A DNA stretch of 64,000 nt from Cottoperca gobio. Its lineage: Eukaryota > Chordata > Actinopteri > Perciformes > Bovichtidae. Position 1 is the first letter of the stretch. Each line of letters starts with the position of its first letter. Positions 1 to 12,311 of this stretch are shown here, piece after piece. The stretch spans positions 14,594,151-14,658,150 of the forward strand of contig NC_041378.1 of assembly GCF_900634415.1 (NCBI RefSeq). The letters are read 5' to 3'. The translations under genes were made by a program, and so were the position numbers. The notes under the pieces were generated by a model. The model did not search any database. It was not told the DNA's origin and saw only the letters and a list, made by a program, of their open reading frames with translations.

Positions 1-2750
1 TTGTTGACCTACTCCAAGTTTGAGTGCATTTATAATTGTAGTACTTTATAATATTAAATTGTGTTAACTTGGCTTACTTTAAGCTAACAGAAGTCTCTTA
101 CTTTGTAATTGACTACATCTTTTTCAGGACCAGTTCACTTAAAACAAGAGATTGTTTATTATTATTATTATTATTATCTGTTGCAACTTTCATTTTTAAT
201 AAAATGCAAAGAAATATTTCTACGGGACTGTATGAAAATTATTCGGGAGTATTTGATTTGCTGAAGGGAGCATTTACATGTTTTTTTATTCTGTGCAATT
301 AATAACGGAAAGTTGAACAGTTAATTAGAAACTCTTCATTTAAGAATCAATTGCCAGTTACATTTAGCATTATTATTATTCTAATAATAATATTCACCAT
401 TATTATTGTCAAAGAAGTTGGCGAGTATCTAACAACAATTATTTCTGCTTTGCCTTGTTTTAATTATTAATAGTGAATTTTTTTTTTTTTTAATATCTTT
501 TTTAAATATTGGAGGGGAGTCTTGCAGGGGTTTCTTTCTCAATGAGAGAGTCCAAAGAAACTGGCTATAATGCAAATTATCCTCCCAATTCTGTACAGTC
601 CCCCCAATGTGTAATCCTTATTTAGGCCAAATATCTTTTTCTATTCTACAAGGATTTTGTCAGCTGAATGGGATCTCTTGAAATGTGTGGCCTCTTTGTT
701 GTTGTCATCCGAGTGAAGAAAGTGAAGAGTTAATGGTCTGGACTAAGGAAATGTGTAAAGGCCCTGGCCACACCCACACCCCCACACACACCCACACCCA
801 CACCACACGCACACACACGCACACACACACAAATTGCTCAGCTTCAACATGACTCCTTTTTTTTTATTTCAGATGATTCTTCAATTGCATCAACATGGCA
901 AAGATGGTTTATTCGTAAATCATTAAATATCCATATTTCAAGTTAATAATCAACTGAGGAACCTGATCGAATATGTATTCTCATCTAACAATTTCAAATG
1001 AATTACTTAATTATATTCTGGATATTGAATTTCTCCGTCAACAAGTCGAGGGGGGGAATTATCAGACAACACTTCTTCATAAAACAAGACAATTATCAGA
1101 AAATTAAGAATTCCCATATAAATGCTTTCAATTTAAGAATTAAAATTTTGTAAAAAGTATATATCACAGTGATGTCTGTCTTTTTGGGCACAGTTATTAG
1201 TCAATGCATCTAAAAGCAAAAGGTGACAATTGAACCAATTGTTTCCTAAACGATGCTGAAAAAATATTTGAATTATTTATTTGACTAGGATTATGCTAAT
1301 TAAAAAGCTTTTTGGCAAGAGGCACCTTTACTTTTTAGCATTTGAAATAGCAACTACGAACAAGAAGTGTAAATTATACATGACCTACAAAGCATCCAAC
1401 ACTACCCCTTAGTTCTCTTTCATTTCTATCCTGTATAGTGCAAATCAGGGGAACAGCTCTTGCAAGTCATGCCCAAATAGTCTTCTCAACCAGGCAACAA
1501 CAAAACCCTTAAAAATCCCTATGAAGAAATACAGACCAATAGCAATTGCACTTCACATTTCACCAACAAATGGCCATGGTTATTACATGAACAGGAGGGT
1601 AGTACATGGTCCTGTACAGTGTACAGTATACACAAAAATGCCCTCCAAACACAAACTCTACAAAAAAAACAACCCAGACTGACACAAACGATTGCACACC
1701 TTGGTGAGATGTTCACCGTTAAGTTAAAAGGCAAAAGGTAACGGACTATAAATGAGCATGGTTGTGAAGTGATCGGCTCATGGGATGACTTACACATTTG
1801 AGCAGTAGCCTTTAGTGAAACATCTGTTTCCAAGTAACATTAAAAAAAAATAACACCGATCCCAGCCAATCTCCTGAAACTAGTTGAGCTTTGAATACTT
1901 CTCTGAATAATCTAAGCATTTATATTTCAAAGTAACATCTCATTCAGTGCTTAAACCACAAGTAGAACAATTGGTGGCAAAAATCTCACAAGGCCTAGTT
2001 CCTTCTTTACCATATGACATATCTGTTTTGTAAGGATTTGAAAATGTAGAATAAGCCAAATGTATCGTCGTCCGTACCACTGTCAGAGAGTAAATATTTC
2101 AGATTGCTACAAACAAAGTGCTCTCGGAAACCCCCTCCATCCACACTTTACCGATGTTCGAAATTGGGGACTCTGGGTAATCGTCCAATTATGTTTGTTT
2201 GTCTTTGTCAGCAGGATTATGGGAAAAACTACTGGCCCAATTGTCATGAATATTAGTTAGAAAAGTCCCAAATTGGTTGAGAAAGAACCAATTACATTTT
2301 GGAGCGACTTCCAATCACGGGTCTGATACGAGCATTAGCTTTCACTTATAGAAGTAGCCTTGGCGGGAAACTGTGCTCTCCCAATGCCCTTCTACTTTAC
2401 TTCTGTTTTCCTATGTGCAAATAAGTGCAACACTATGGCCTCGAGGAACGATTGTCTGAAAGTGTGTTCAGTTATTCTTCTTGCCCCTCTCTATGATGAG
2501 GGACAAGCGTTCAACTGTGGCTGCTCAGCTATAACCACTTTTACCTTCAGACAAACAAGTTGGTTTCAAGCACACTGACACCTTAAATGTTATCCAAGTC
2601 ACGGTTTCGGCCAACAAAGGTTCATACAGAATCACAGACTAAAATTCCACTCTTAGCTTTGAATCTTTACTTATTAAATGACAATGAAAATGACAAGATG
2701 ATAGAAGGTAAAATTCACAATCAAAGCAAAGCCACTAGAAAGCTCATGTA
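1..2750. other. Intergenic AT-rich sequence, no gene seen
   Basis: No exon with recognisable protein similarity or paired splice sites was found on either strand. The stretch holds short ATT runs (about 160-180 and 365-410), a CA-rich low-complexity tract at about 770-832, and a degraded fish MITE near 2200-2395. The segment 540-760 is free of obvious repeats and contains an octamer-like ATGCAAAT near 570 and a CCAAATATCT near 627. It might be regulatory, but nothing in the sequence proves it. Confidence 0.6.
2200..2395 (+). mobile_element. Degraded fish MITE copy (TACCTCCGCC / GCCCTTCTA family), copy 1
   Basis: This stretch shares ordered blocks with the copies at 7150-7335 and 16400-16645: 'tactggcccaat', 'attttggagcga', 'cttggcgg' and the terminal 'tgcccttcta'. 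It is clearly decayed, with several indels, and has no coding capacity. The family looks like a non-autonomous DNA transposon. The family name is not known to me with certainty. Confidence 0.55.
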
Positions 2751-2754
2751 AAGG

Positions 2755-2760
2755 TTTATT
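2755..2760 (-). terminator. Candidate enpp5 polyadenylation signal
   Basis: TTTATT on the plus strand reads AATAAA on the minus strand, about 240 bases downstream of the enpp5 stop codon. It is the first clear hexamer I saw in the expected orientation. Other sites further downstream are possible. Confidence 0.4.
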
Positions 2761-2999
2761 ATCTTGATTAAGCCTGCACCAGAAGCAAATCCCAGACAGT
2801 TCCCTTACACTCAAGCAAGTGAGATGTACCTCTCTACATGATTACATTATATTCCCTTGATCTACGACTAATAAAAAGAGCAGCACAATGGCATTTAGTC
2901 GTATAAGGGAGGCGTTAGGGGATGCTTCTGGAGCGTGGACTACCTTGGGGAGATATACCTCCTCTTCTTTTACGCCCGCCATCATTTCTGTTTCTCCCG

Positions 3000-5900
3000 C
3001 TACAGGTGCAAGTCATCTTGCAGTAAGGGCTGCGACATCTCCCTGCTTCTGTGTTTTAGTGAAGGCAGCTGTTTGAGCGTCACTTGTCTGATGTAGAAAA
3101 ACAGAAAGCCCAGCACCATCATCACACCGAGGAAAGATCCCACGACTGGGGCGTAGGAGTACTCGTTGACCCTGGGAGGGACGGTGGGCGTAGATGGCGT
3201 TGGCTCCTCCGACAGCAGGTCCTGAACGTTTAAGAGGGAGCCGTTGTTTGGTAGAGGGGGGATGGACAGGATGTGGCACATGAGAGGGTAAAGGTCAACA
3301 GAGCGCATGGAGGTCTTGATGTAATTCTGGCGAAAGGCCGGCCCACGGGCCACGAACACAGGCTGCATGCTACGTAACGTGTTGTCATAGCCATGGTTTC
3401 CAACTGGAGAGAAAAGACAAAAAATATATTTGCATAAAGACGCACAATGCTTTGATGTTGATTATTCCATCACACGAATCGGAGGCAGAGAGAGATTTAT
3501 GGAATCTGGCACTGCTGCCCTCTCAGATGATTTACTAGCATCACTGTTTGCCCCAGCTGACTGGTTACTCCTGAATCAAATCACGGTCAAGCCAAATAGA
3601 AAATTAAATCAAAACACAAGCACACAGGCCTTTGATGAAAGCTTAGAGCGGCTTATTACTGCTCCTTAAATGTATCAGTGCGATCACATTCCTGAAAAAC
3701 GGACATGATTCATTTAGTGTGTTTATGAGTGAAATCAATATGGTTTATTAATGTTACCTATGATGGTAGCATCAGTGGGTTCAACTACCATCCAATCAGG
3801 TACAGTGTATCAGACACATAAGGATGCACTGCACGGGGGCGTCGCGATACGCATTCTTGCCAATAGCTTCACACTATTCAACTAATCGACGGTGGGCAAA
3901 GAAGAATAGCAATACGCCAACACATGCAGGGAAGAAGACGGCTAGCAAGTAAACGTGGATGCAAACAATGCAGAGTTTTAAATATTCCAAAAAATTGGCT
4001 TTGAAAATGTTTTATGAGGAAGGAAATGCAATCAACATGTTCGTTAGACCTCAAAGATGCACATGATGCGACACCTTGTATACAGTAAATACAACGGATG
4101 TGAGATTGCATCAACACAGGAAACGCAGGCTTGAATTCATCTGTCGTACCGTCCTCAATTGAAGCAAACGTCTGATAAAGTGTATATACACAGGGCAGAA
4201 CTGTAATGTGACCGTACCTTTAATCTTCAACCAACAAGAAGTTCAGGTCCAGTTCACATCCACCAATAATAACCATTAATAAGTGAGTATTGATGCAGTC
4301 ATGCACACTGGGTCTACACTAATATATCTAAGTGCCTTCCTTGTACTGCACTGAGGAGCAGAAGTTGCCACTGCTAGACAGGAACAGCTATGTTTGGGTT
4401 TTATCATGCAGGCCTATTGATCTTTCATAAATGAAATAGCTATACAGCTTTTAATATGCAGCATAGTATCATACTACACATATTTGGCTAAGTAGTCTCG
4501 CACCTCGTTGTCACTGAGGACAGAGTCAGCAGGTTTTCCTTCCAGCCACAGACTCCAGCAGGTTATTTTACTGATTAACTCGCCTTCAATAGGAGAGGAG
4601 GAAATGTAGCTGGTGTACTTTTCAGCTGCAATGAAAAACTCAGATACACAGTTTGAGATCTCTAATCTTAAGAAGGCTGTTTGAAAAAAATACCTGCTTG
4701 ATATCGATTGAAGAAAAATAACTTCACTTGGAGGCAGAGAATAACAAACTTCCAAACCCACACACACACTTTCCTGCTGTTTCTCAGGGAATACAAATCT
4801 GGCTTTATATGTTAATTACAGCTGGTGTTACTTTGGTTTAACGCTCCTGTGAAGTTATTATTAGAGCAGACGGAACCAGCTTTTTGAAACAACTGCATAA
4901 ACCCCGTTTCATGTGTACAGCCACAAACCAGAATAGTGTCCCTTCCGACACAGCTTTATGAGGTTTGACTACGTACGCATGAAGGGCCCGGTCCTGTTCT
5001 GCATCACGGTCCAGCCCTCCTTGGACTCTATGAGGATGGGCATGATCCGGACGTTGTGTTGATAGTGGAAGTGCTCGGGAATGTTTTCCTTCTTGTACAC
5101 CACCATGTTCGGGTTGGCATCCACCAGCTTGCTGTACACCTCGTCAAGCTTCCCTGCAAGACAGATGGCAATGTAAGAGAAATGTGTGTATAGCATGTTA
5201 TTAGTGAGCTTTAGTCACTAAATGACTTTAGTCTCTGATAGGATGATTTTATTCAGGTTGTTTTCATACACTGTTTGTAGTTATTCCTAAAAAAAGGAGT
5301 GCATTACAATTCGTATGTATGTAGTCGTGAGCTAGGACAGGCGTCATAGTATAAAGAGCGACAAAGTCTGCTTGTAGAGGTGGTCGGGGTGGATCCAAAA
5401 ACTGATGACTGTTTGTGTCCCATGTCAAACCAGAGGTCGATATTGACTTAGGCTATTTGTTTTTTGACTCCTTCTGTACATATTTTAACCCAAACGATGA
5501 TCTTTTCCCAACCCTAACCAACCACTATTGTTGTTTAAACTACCTCTGCACTGCAGGGGCTTATGCTGATTGCTGGTTTTGCTGGATATTCCTAGGAATA
5601 TGCACAAAAAAATAACTTTTCATAAGATATCGTATGAACTGTTGTATGAGGATACAGTGTTTTGTTACCTTTGGACAGACCCAGGCTAGCTGTTTATCCT
5701 CGTTTAACTGAATGCTACACTACTTCTTTTTGTTTTGTTTTTTTCGTAGACATGAGGCTGGTATCTATCTTCTCATCTAACAAAAATGTCAAACTATTCC
5801 TTTAATCGAGGTTCTTGACCATGTTGAATGCTGTTTTTAAGGATTACCTTCTTTGGGCAGTATTCCCACCACAGGACTCTTGTCCACCCAGGTGTACAGG

Positions 5901-6730
5901 TCTCTGCTCACATACTCATCCAGTTCTATGATCTTATCAGGGGAAAGCTGTGCCATGCCGTGGTCACTGGTTACTATCAGGTTCACTTTCTCATACAGGC
6001 CCGCCTTCTTTAGCTCGTTTATGAGGAAGCCGAGCTTCTCGTCAATCCCGGCGATGACTACGTCCATGAGAGAACTCTGAGGTCCCAGGTTGTGCCCACT
6101 CTCATCCGGCTCCTCCCAGTACAGAACTCCAAAATCCACTGCTGCCTCTTTGGGTGCAGAGAACCAGTCGATAATCCGCTCCACTCTGGTTTCAAAGGAC
6201 ATTGAGGCGTTGTACGGGAGGTACTGATTGGGAAACATGCCGTGGATCTTGACATCAGACCCCGGCCACATCGCCGCGCCGCTTCGCCCTCCAGCTTTCT
6301 GGATGGTCACCCAGAGAGGCACCGCCGCCTCCCACCACCGCGACTCATAAATACTGTCTGTCTCCATGGAGAACGAGCGGTTCAGAACGGGGTCGTACAT
6401 CTCGTTGGCCACGATGCCATGCGTCTCAGCATACAGCCCCGTCACCAAGCTGTAGTGGTTGGGGAAGGTTTTGGTGATGTACACATTCTCCACGTGTTCC
6501 ACCATCACGCCATTATCAATGAGATTGTGGAAATTGTCGGTTGGTACACGGTTGATGTAATCCCAGCGGAAGCCGTCGAAGGACAGGAGCAGCAGTTTGG
6601 GCCGCTCACTCTCACTGTGGCTCCTGCGCCCATGTTGGTTCAAGCGATGGAGGGAGACCAGAGGAAGCAGCAGCAGGGCCCACAGGCAGAGCTGAGGACT
6701 GCAGCCTCTTCGCAGCAAGCAGCTCAGCAT
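3000..6730 (-). CDS. enpp5: ENPP5, ectonucleotide pyrophosphatase/phosphodiesterase family member 5
   Basis: Three coding exons on the minus strand join in phase: 6730-5848, 5153-4977 and 3403-3000, 1464 nt including the stop, giving 487 aa (human about 477). The start is the ATG at 6730, 23 nt inside an exon whose acceptor AG lies at 6755-6754; it opens a signal peptide (about residues 1-30, Leu-rich). The alkaline-phosphatase-like phosphodiesterase domain shows the metal-site Asp in SFDGFR (about residue 52), the nucleophile Thr in ITKTFPNHY (about 88), YWEEPDESGH, TSDHGM and, after the last splice, GNHGYDN. A transmembrane helix lies at about 437-460, followed by a short tail with SQPLLQ. 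This is a type I membrane ectoenzyme. It was called ENPP5 rather than ENPP4 because of FRWDY, KEGKLDEVY, NVQDLL and the QPLLQ tail. Family members cleave nucleotide phosphodiesters; ENPP5 activity is weak or poorly defined, so the substrate is not inferred here. Confidence 0.95.
5655..5806 (+). mobile_element. Partial MITE, 3' end of the 'GACATTTTGGGAAAT' fish family
   Basis: This enpp5 intron 1-2 fragment contains 'agacccaggctagctgttta', 'atgaggctggtatctat' and a terminal 'gtcaaactattcctttaa'. The terminal block is the reverse complement of the 5' end of the element at 20738-21121. It is truncated at its other end. Confidence 0.5.
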
Positions 6731-7149
6731 AGTGTGGTGTGTGACGAGACCACCTACAAACATACAAAGGAAGAACTCGGTGAGCCTGAGCAATTATCCC
6801 CTCTTATCTGAATAAAAATAAGTACATGGACACACCTGCTCACATACTCCTGAATAATTGTGATTTGGAGCTGTTTTGGTGGTTTGGCCTCAGCCCCTTT
6901 AGCTCCAGTTAAGGGAAATCATAAAGCTACAGCATACACAATTAGACAACGCAAGCATACAATGATACTTAACAGAGTGCTTCCAACATCGGCTGCAACT
7001 AACTTCTTTCATCTTCATTCTTTCAATGAATCTACTAATTATTTTCTTGATAGTAGAATGTGATGTCTTCAAATGTCTTGTTTTTATCTGACAAAAAAAA
7101 ACTAAAACCCAAAGATATTTACTATCATGTATGACAAAAGAAACTCTTA

Positions 7150-7335
7150 TTACCTCGGCCGAAGGGGTTATGTTTTCGGTTGGGTTTGTTTATCAGGACT
7201 ACAGAACTACATGCCGATTTTCATGAAATTTGAAAAGGAATTAAATTTGGAGCAGATACGAATCACGTGGCGGATAAGCTCATTATTTTTGCACTTATAA
7301 CAGAGGTCTGTGCTCTCAAAGTGCCCTTCTAGTTT
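7150..7335 (+). mobile_element. Fish MITE copy (TACCTCCGCC / GCCCTTCTA family), copy 2
   Basis: The element begins 'attacctcggccgaagggg', continues 'ttatgttttcggttgggttt', 'gattttcatgaaattt' and 'ggagcagatacgaatcacg', and ends 'caaagtgcccttctag'. It matches the copy at 16400-16645 in reverse orientation and the degraded copy at 2200-2395. It has no coding capacity. Confidence 0.6.
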
Positions 7336-8243
7336 GATTCTTTGACTATTCATTAAGCTGTACTTTAAAGTTTGTGGTGACAGTTTGGGGAAGCCTCTGT
7401 TCTGCGTGGCAGGCCTTCAAGCATCAATGGCCGACCGACTGCACTTCCTTAATAATGGCCATAGTTCTGAAATTAGATGTTCAACAATCAATGGGTGTAA
7501 CGTTCAGGGGTCAACCTCCTTTGGTCAGTTGTCCACAAACTTTAGACCATTTAGTGTACTTCATCAACATACACAACCTGTGCAAAACGGAGACCTTGGA
7601 AATATTGATTAAAAACTAACATGACATTTGCGGCCTCTGAATCAATAATGTGATAATTATTGCAGATTAACGTTCAAGAAAAATAATCGATTAGTTGTTC
7701 AACAAAAGGATTTGACAACTAATGTAATTTATAATCAATTGGTCATTTTAGCCAATGTATTTAAGCAGGAAATGGCTGGTTCCAGACTCTCAAATATGAA
7801 ATTAATCAGTTTTTTTTCAGATTGTATTACATTGTATATATTGAATACCTTTTGGAACTTGAACTGTTGGTTGGACAAAACAACCAATTTAAAGATGTCA
7901 CCTTTGGCACTGGGAACATGTAATGGGTGCATATCATGTATTAGTTTCTCACAACACTAACAGATGAATGAATAAGGAAAATAAAATGTCAGCCCTTAAA
8001 GTAAGAATTCTGAGTAATTCTTACTTGTTACACCGATTTTTTTATATTTTATATAGGCCTGACATTATATTTCCCAAGAGCTCGTGATCAGCTCGTGTAT
8101 GTGAGGAAATTTAACAAAGTAGATTGATCCCTGAATGTTACACAAATTAGTGATTGTTGGCCATTATTACAAAGGTGAGGTGTAATGGTGTAATACATCT
8201 TGAAAGCTCGATCATGATATTTAATACCAAGTCAATATTCCTA

Positions 8244-8296
8244 TTATATATATATATACATATATATATATACATATACATATACACACACACACA

Positions 8297-8339
<43 letters not shown>

Positions 8340-8472
8340 CAGACACACACAAGATGAGAGAGAGAGAGAGAGACAGAGACAGACACACACAAGAGAGAGA
8401 GAGAAGAGATAGACATAGACATACACACACAAGAGAGAGAGAGAGAGAGAGAGATAGACATACATACATACA

Positions 8473-8521
<49 letters not shown>

Positions 8522-8532
8522 CATACATACAT

Positions 8533-8595
<63 letters not shown>
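8244..8595. repeat. Compound microsatellite (TA)n(CA)n(GA)n(TA)n
   Basis: About 350 bp of uninterrupted low-complexity DNA: TATA and TACA units, then CA, then several GA/GACA blocks, then two long TA runs (about 8476-8514 and 8536-8594). Apparent open reading frames on both strands here are low-complexity artefacts. Confidence 0.95.
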
Positions 8596-8596
<1 letters not shown>

Positions 8597-8942
8597 CTCG
8601 TAAACAACAGCAACACCAAAAATAAAGGCATTACTGAAAACATTACAGGTCAGGTGAGCAATGATGTCATTGGACATTTGGAAGACTGAGGAAATAAACT
8701 GCAATGCATCTTTCAGGGAGACTTAACTACAATGTATTAATGACAGCCACAACACAACATTGAAGACGAGATAATAAGCCCCGTGTTGTAGCATTACTGC
8801 TGCAGAGCTAACAGCTACAACACGCAGTTCTGAATGCAACAATAAGACAACCACACACAGCAGAATCACTTCACATGAGCGCATCAAGACAAATAAATGC
8901 ACAAATTCATAACGGCAAAGATTGTGCTGTCAACAAGCTTAC

Positions 8943-9012
8943 CTTGTTATCTGATCCTGCACTGGCTGGCCTTGCGCTGCACGCAGAGATAAACACCCGG
9001 AAGGAAGTCCCG
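8943..9012 (-). promoter_or_regulatory. enpp5: Probable enpp5 5' UTR exon and promoter region
   Basis: On the minus strand a strong donor (AACAAG|GTAAGCTTG, GT at 8942-8941) lies upstream of the enpp5 coding start, whose exon has an acceptor but no start-proximal promoter features. The flanking sequence up to about 9010 is locally GC-richer (CACCCGG, GCGCTGC). I infer a non-coding first exon ending at 8943. Its 5' end cannot be fixed from sequence alone. Confidence 0.45.
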
Positions 9013-9192
9013 CCTATTGACCGGCTGTGTTTGTTTTTTCTTGTGTCGCTTTTATTTACATATTAAACCAAACTAGATCATTTGAAGACAAAAGGCTGTC
9101 CAGTGTTTCCTGCAAGTGCATGCTTCGCTTCACGCAGAGCTGCATCCCCCAAATTCACTGCGAATGCACCGGTCCCAATGACGTAATGTAGT

Positions 9193-9255
9193 AGGAGGAG
9201 GAGGCGGAGGAGGAGGGAGGTAGGAGGAGGAGGAGGAGGGAGGAGGAGGGAGGAG
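9193..9255 (+). repeat. Purine-only GGA/GGAGGA tract
   Basis: Near-perfect (GGA)n with AGGGAGG interruptions. It is all purine on the plus strand and lies 180-310 bp upstream of the inferred enpp5 5' exon. Such tracts can form triplex or G-quadruplex structures; this is inference only. A TATA-like 'attataaata' follows at about 9264. Confidence 0.85.
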
Positions 9256-9638
9256 TGTGCGGTATTATAAATAGACATCTTTGGTGTCAACCAGGTTACC
9301 ATTATAGCCCCCTCCCCTTTGTTTTACGGGTTAGGGGTGAGGGGCCACATAGAGGTGGTGTACGTCATCTGGAAGCTGGGAATTAGATACATTTAAGATG
9401 CAGCATGTCAAGTTGTTCTGCACACATCTGTAAGTGTAACTGTAAATCTAATTTTTTTTTAATAAAATGTGAAAGTGAATAAGGGCTTAGAACATTATGA
9501 TGTAAGAATATAATGGCCATCCCCATGCTCTATTATGTCTCATTAATTGTTGCAGCACATCTTTAGGTTGATGCCATTTGTTACACAGATTTGGTGCTAA
9601 ATGTAACCATTTCTTACCACTCGAGAATTTATATAAAT
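9256..9638. other. Intergenic, nothing recognised
   Basis: AT-rich sequence with no splice-linked reading frame and no repeat family that I recognise. Confidence 0.5.
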
Positions 9639-10059
9639 CAGGGGTGTCAAACATATGACTTTGCAAAGTGTAAATATTACAGCGAAGACATTAACTATAA
9701 TTGTTCAATAAAAGCAACTGCTATTTCAAATGTTTACACTAAATGTTTTGTGCCTTTGTAGATACACTATGATCTGTAAGTTGTAATGCACATGTGTAAA
9801 TGATAAACTGACGCATAATATTGTTGAAATTGCACTTATGTTTCTTAAGAAATGTTAGGTTGTTCATACATAATGTTTTGTAAAAGAAATAGTTAATTAA
9901 CAATTTAAGAATGTATTTTATTTTGCACTAAAACAAAGGGAATAATTTGGAGTTGTCATTATTTATTGTTTATTATGCTATAATTGTACTGGTCCGGCCC
10001 ACTTGAGATCAAATTGGGCTGTATGTGGCCCCAGAACTAAAATGAGTTTGACACCCCTG
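9639..10059 (+). mobile_element. hAT-type MITE with perfect 8-bp target-site duplication
   Basis: The element starts CAGGGGTGTCAAAC (9639-9652) and ends with the exact inverse GTTTGACACCCCTG (10046-10059). It is flanked on both sides by the identical 8-mer ATATAAAT (9631-9638 and 10060-10067). An 8-bp duplication and CAGGG-type ends are hallmarks of hAT transposons. At 421 bp with no open reading frame of note it is non-autonomous. The interior contains 'ggtccggcccacttgagatc', typical of this widespread vertebrate repeat type. Confidence 0.9.
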
Positions 10060-10067
10060 ATATAAAT

Positions 10068-11758
10068 GGTCCAAAATACCTTGAGAAGCACCATAGAAAC
10101 ATCATGCTGTGATTTGGTATCAACAAACTGTTGACATTTGGAGATTACTTTAAGAACTGCATTTTTCGGCAAGTGGATGGTAAGCACTTCTGCTCTGGAG
10201 ACTGATCAGAAACCTCCTTAATGGTGAATATATCTAGCAAAACCATACATCCTCTGAATGCCCTCAGTCTTTAGTTTGAGATTGTAAAGTTCCATGAGTC
10301 TGTGATTATCCTAGAGCTCACAACATTTTATACAGAGGTCAAGCTTCAAAACATGGTCTCACTACAATGAAATGGCTACTATTTGGATGAATATGGATAT
10401 GGTCGATGGAGTCTCAGCATTCCAGACATACCCAATGTTTGCAATTCAAAGCCTCCAGCATACAGAAATATTCAAAGACACCATTTAAGAATAGGCGAAA
10501 AAATAACACATTTGTACTGCATGCAAAAAACTGCATGATTTTTGCCCCAGACTGCATGGGATTCACATATAAAGATATCTTGAGGGGAGAGGTCAAGAGA
10601 CCCCTGTGTACATGGCCATGCCAGTTTTTCCCTTGCCGAAATGTTTCCTTCCCATCAAGTTAATATGACATTGTTTGGTTCCAATGAATTCCTTTTAGGA
10701 TTTAGGAGTTGTTCTAGTTTGTGATACCAGTATGAAACATTTTAATAAATGTGGTGAAACTTGTCAAAGTGAAGGGTGTTACATTCCAGGAAGTGAAGGC
10801 AGAAGAAATGTGCACTCCAAATAATGCTCCAGACTAAAAATAGTCGCCTTCAAAGACACTGTTGCTCTAATTCTGTCACATAAGGATAATGCTGAAACGT
10901 GCAAAGCAATAGCCGTCCTGCAACAATAAGGACGAACACTGTCCACAAGGTGTCAGGCAAGTCCTGTGTAAAAGTATTCAGGTCAGAGTCTGGCCTTCTT
11001 CACATTCTGTTAAAATAAAGATGGCATCTCAATCATGACGCTGCATCGACAGTGTGAGACTATTTCTGGCCTACAGACGAGCCCCTCCATGTCTGTGGAG
11101 AGAAATATCTCATGCCCAGTACTCTAATGCAGTCTCTCTTTATTTGCTATTAATTACAATGTAATGGACATTGTAATGCAATGATTTGGATTATGATCTG
11201 AAGGCTCCAGAACAGCTGATAAATGGACTTTGATATGAGATAGGTTTGTCTATTACGGCTTTCATTGAACTTTTAATATCAAAATATTTTTGGGTAATCA
11301 GAGGTGAAGTGTAAAATAAACTTAAACAGGAGCAATGGTGTCATGACATTAGGTTTTCATCTTACAAAAATATTCATCTCAACCCCATTTTATTTTATGC
11401 ATTCTATATATTAAATTTCATCCTTCATCCTTATTTGTTCTTATATTCTATCAACTGTGTTTTATTTTCCATCTTATTTTTCATTAATTATGGCATTCTA
11501 TGTCTATTTCCCTTTATTGTAAAGCATTTTGTGCTCAATTTCTTGTATGAAATATTCTATACACATAAGGATTATTATTATTATTATGAATTTTTATTTC
11601 TTTGTATTATATCATACATACAGATGGGTGAATAATTAAAGAAAACATTTGGCCAATTACTAGTGAAAAGTGTGTCATTAATTTACCTACTGTATGATAA
11701 CAAACATGTTTCTTTCATGAGTTATCAAGAATCATTTGGAACACTCTCGATCTATATC
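10068..11758. other. Intergenic, no gene recognised
   Basis: AT-rich sequence without credible exons. A short ATT run lies at about 11570-11590. No RNA gene or complete repeat was identified. Confidence 0.5.
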
Positions 11759-11784
11759 GATATAGATAGATGTAGATGTACAGT

Positions 11785-11800
11785 TGATAGATAGATAGAG

Positions 11801-11895
<95 letters not shown>
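11785..11895. repeat. (GATA)n microsatellite
   Basis: More than 25 tandem GATA units, nearly uninterrupted. A related shorter GATA/TAGATG tract reappears at 12255-12310 on the other side of the dispersed repeat, directly at the left edge of the Tc1 element. Confidence 0.95.
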
Positions 11896-11924
11896 AAGAT
11901 GTAGATAGATATTTTTTAAGATTT

Positions 11925-12252
11925 GGAGGGATGAAACCCTTTTTTAATGGTTACACATGCAGAGCACACACAGTGAAATGTGTTCTCTGCTTTTAACCCA
12001 TCCTAGTACCAGGAGTCTAGTACTAGGAGCATTGGGCAGCTCATTGGGCAGCTCATAGGACAGCGCCCAGGGAGCAATGGGAGTGAGGGGGGAAGGGGGA
12101 TGTATGGTGCCTTGCTCAAGGGCACCACGGCAGGGCAGGAGGTGAACTGGGACCTCTCCAAGTAGCAGTCACACTCCATTTTTTAGGTCTGGTCAGTGAC
12201 TTGAACCAGCAACCCTACGGCTCCAAGCCTCTACTGACTGAGCCACTGCCAG
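11925..12252 (+). repeat. Dispersed fish repeat, non-coding
   Basis: The block contains 'atggttacacatgcagagca', 'cagtgaaatgtgttctctgc', 'cttttaacccatcctagtac', 'gtgccttgctcaagggcac' and 'actgactgagccactgcca'. These strings recur widely in teleost genomes, as I recall them. It sits between two GATA tracts. Its class (SINE-like or other) cannot be settled here. Confidence 0.55.
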
Positions 12253-12311
12253 ACAGATAGATGTAGATGTATATATAGATAGATAGATATAGATGTAGAT
12301 ATAGGTAGATA

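Larger units (their letters stand above)
6754..8940 (-). other. enpp5 first intron (5' UTR intron), repeat-rich
   Basis: Non-coding. In addition to the MITE and microsatellite listed separately, 7068-7140 ('acccaaagatatttactat') and 7655-7700 ('aataatcgattagttgt') are pieces of a common fish repeat that contains TTAATCG-type motifs. No conserved coding block was seen. Confidence 0.5.

Noticed and set aside
3000..6730. Assignment of the phosphodiesterase to ENPP4
   Set aside because: FRWDY, KEG-LDEVY, GNHGYDN with NVQDLL and the QPLLQ tail fit ENPP5 better than ENPP4.
6242..6811. 189-aa open frame on the plus strand
   Set aside because: It lies antisense to the first enpp5 coding exon and has no similarity or splice support.
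8147..8704. Long open frames on both strands
   Set aside because: They are translations of TA, CA and GA microsatellites.
11785..11895. CRISPR-like or other regular array
   Set aside because: It is a simple GATA tandem without spacers.
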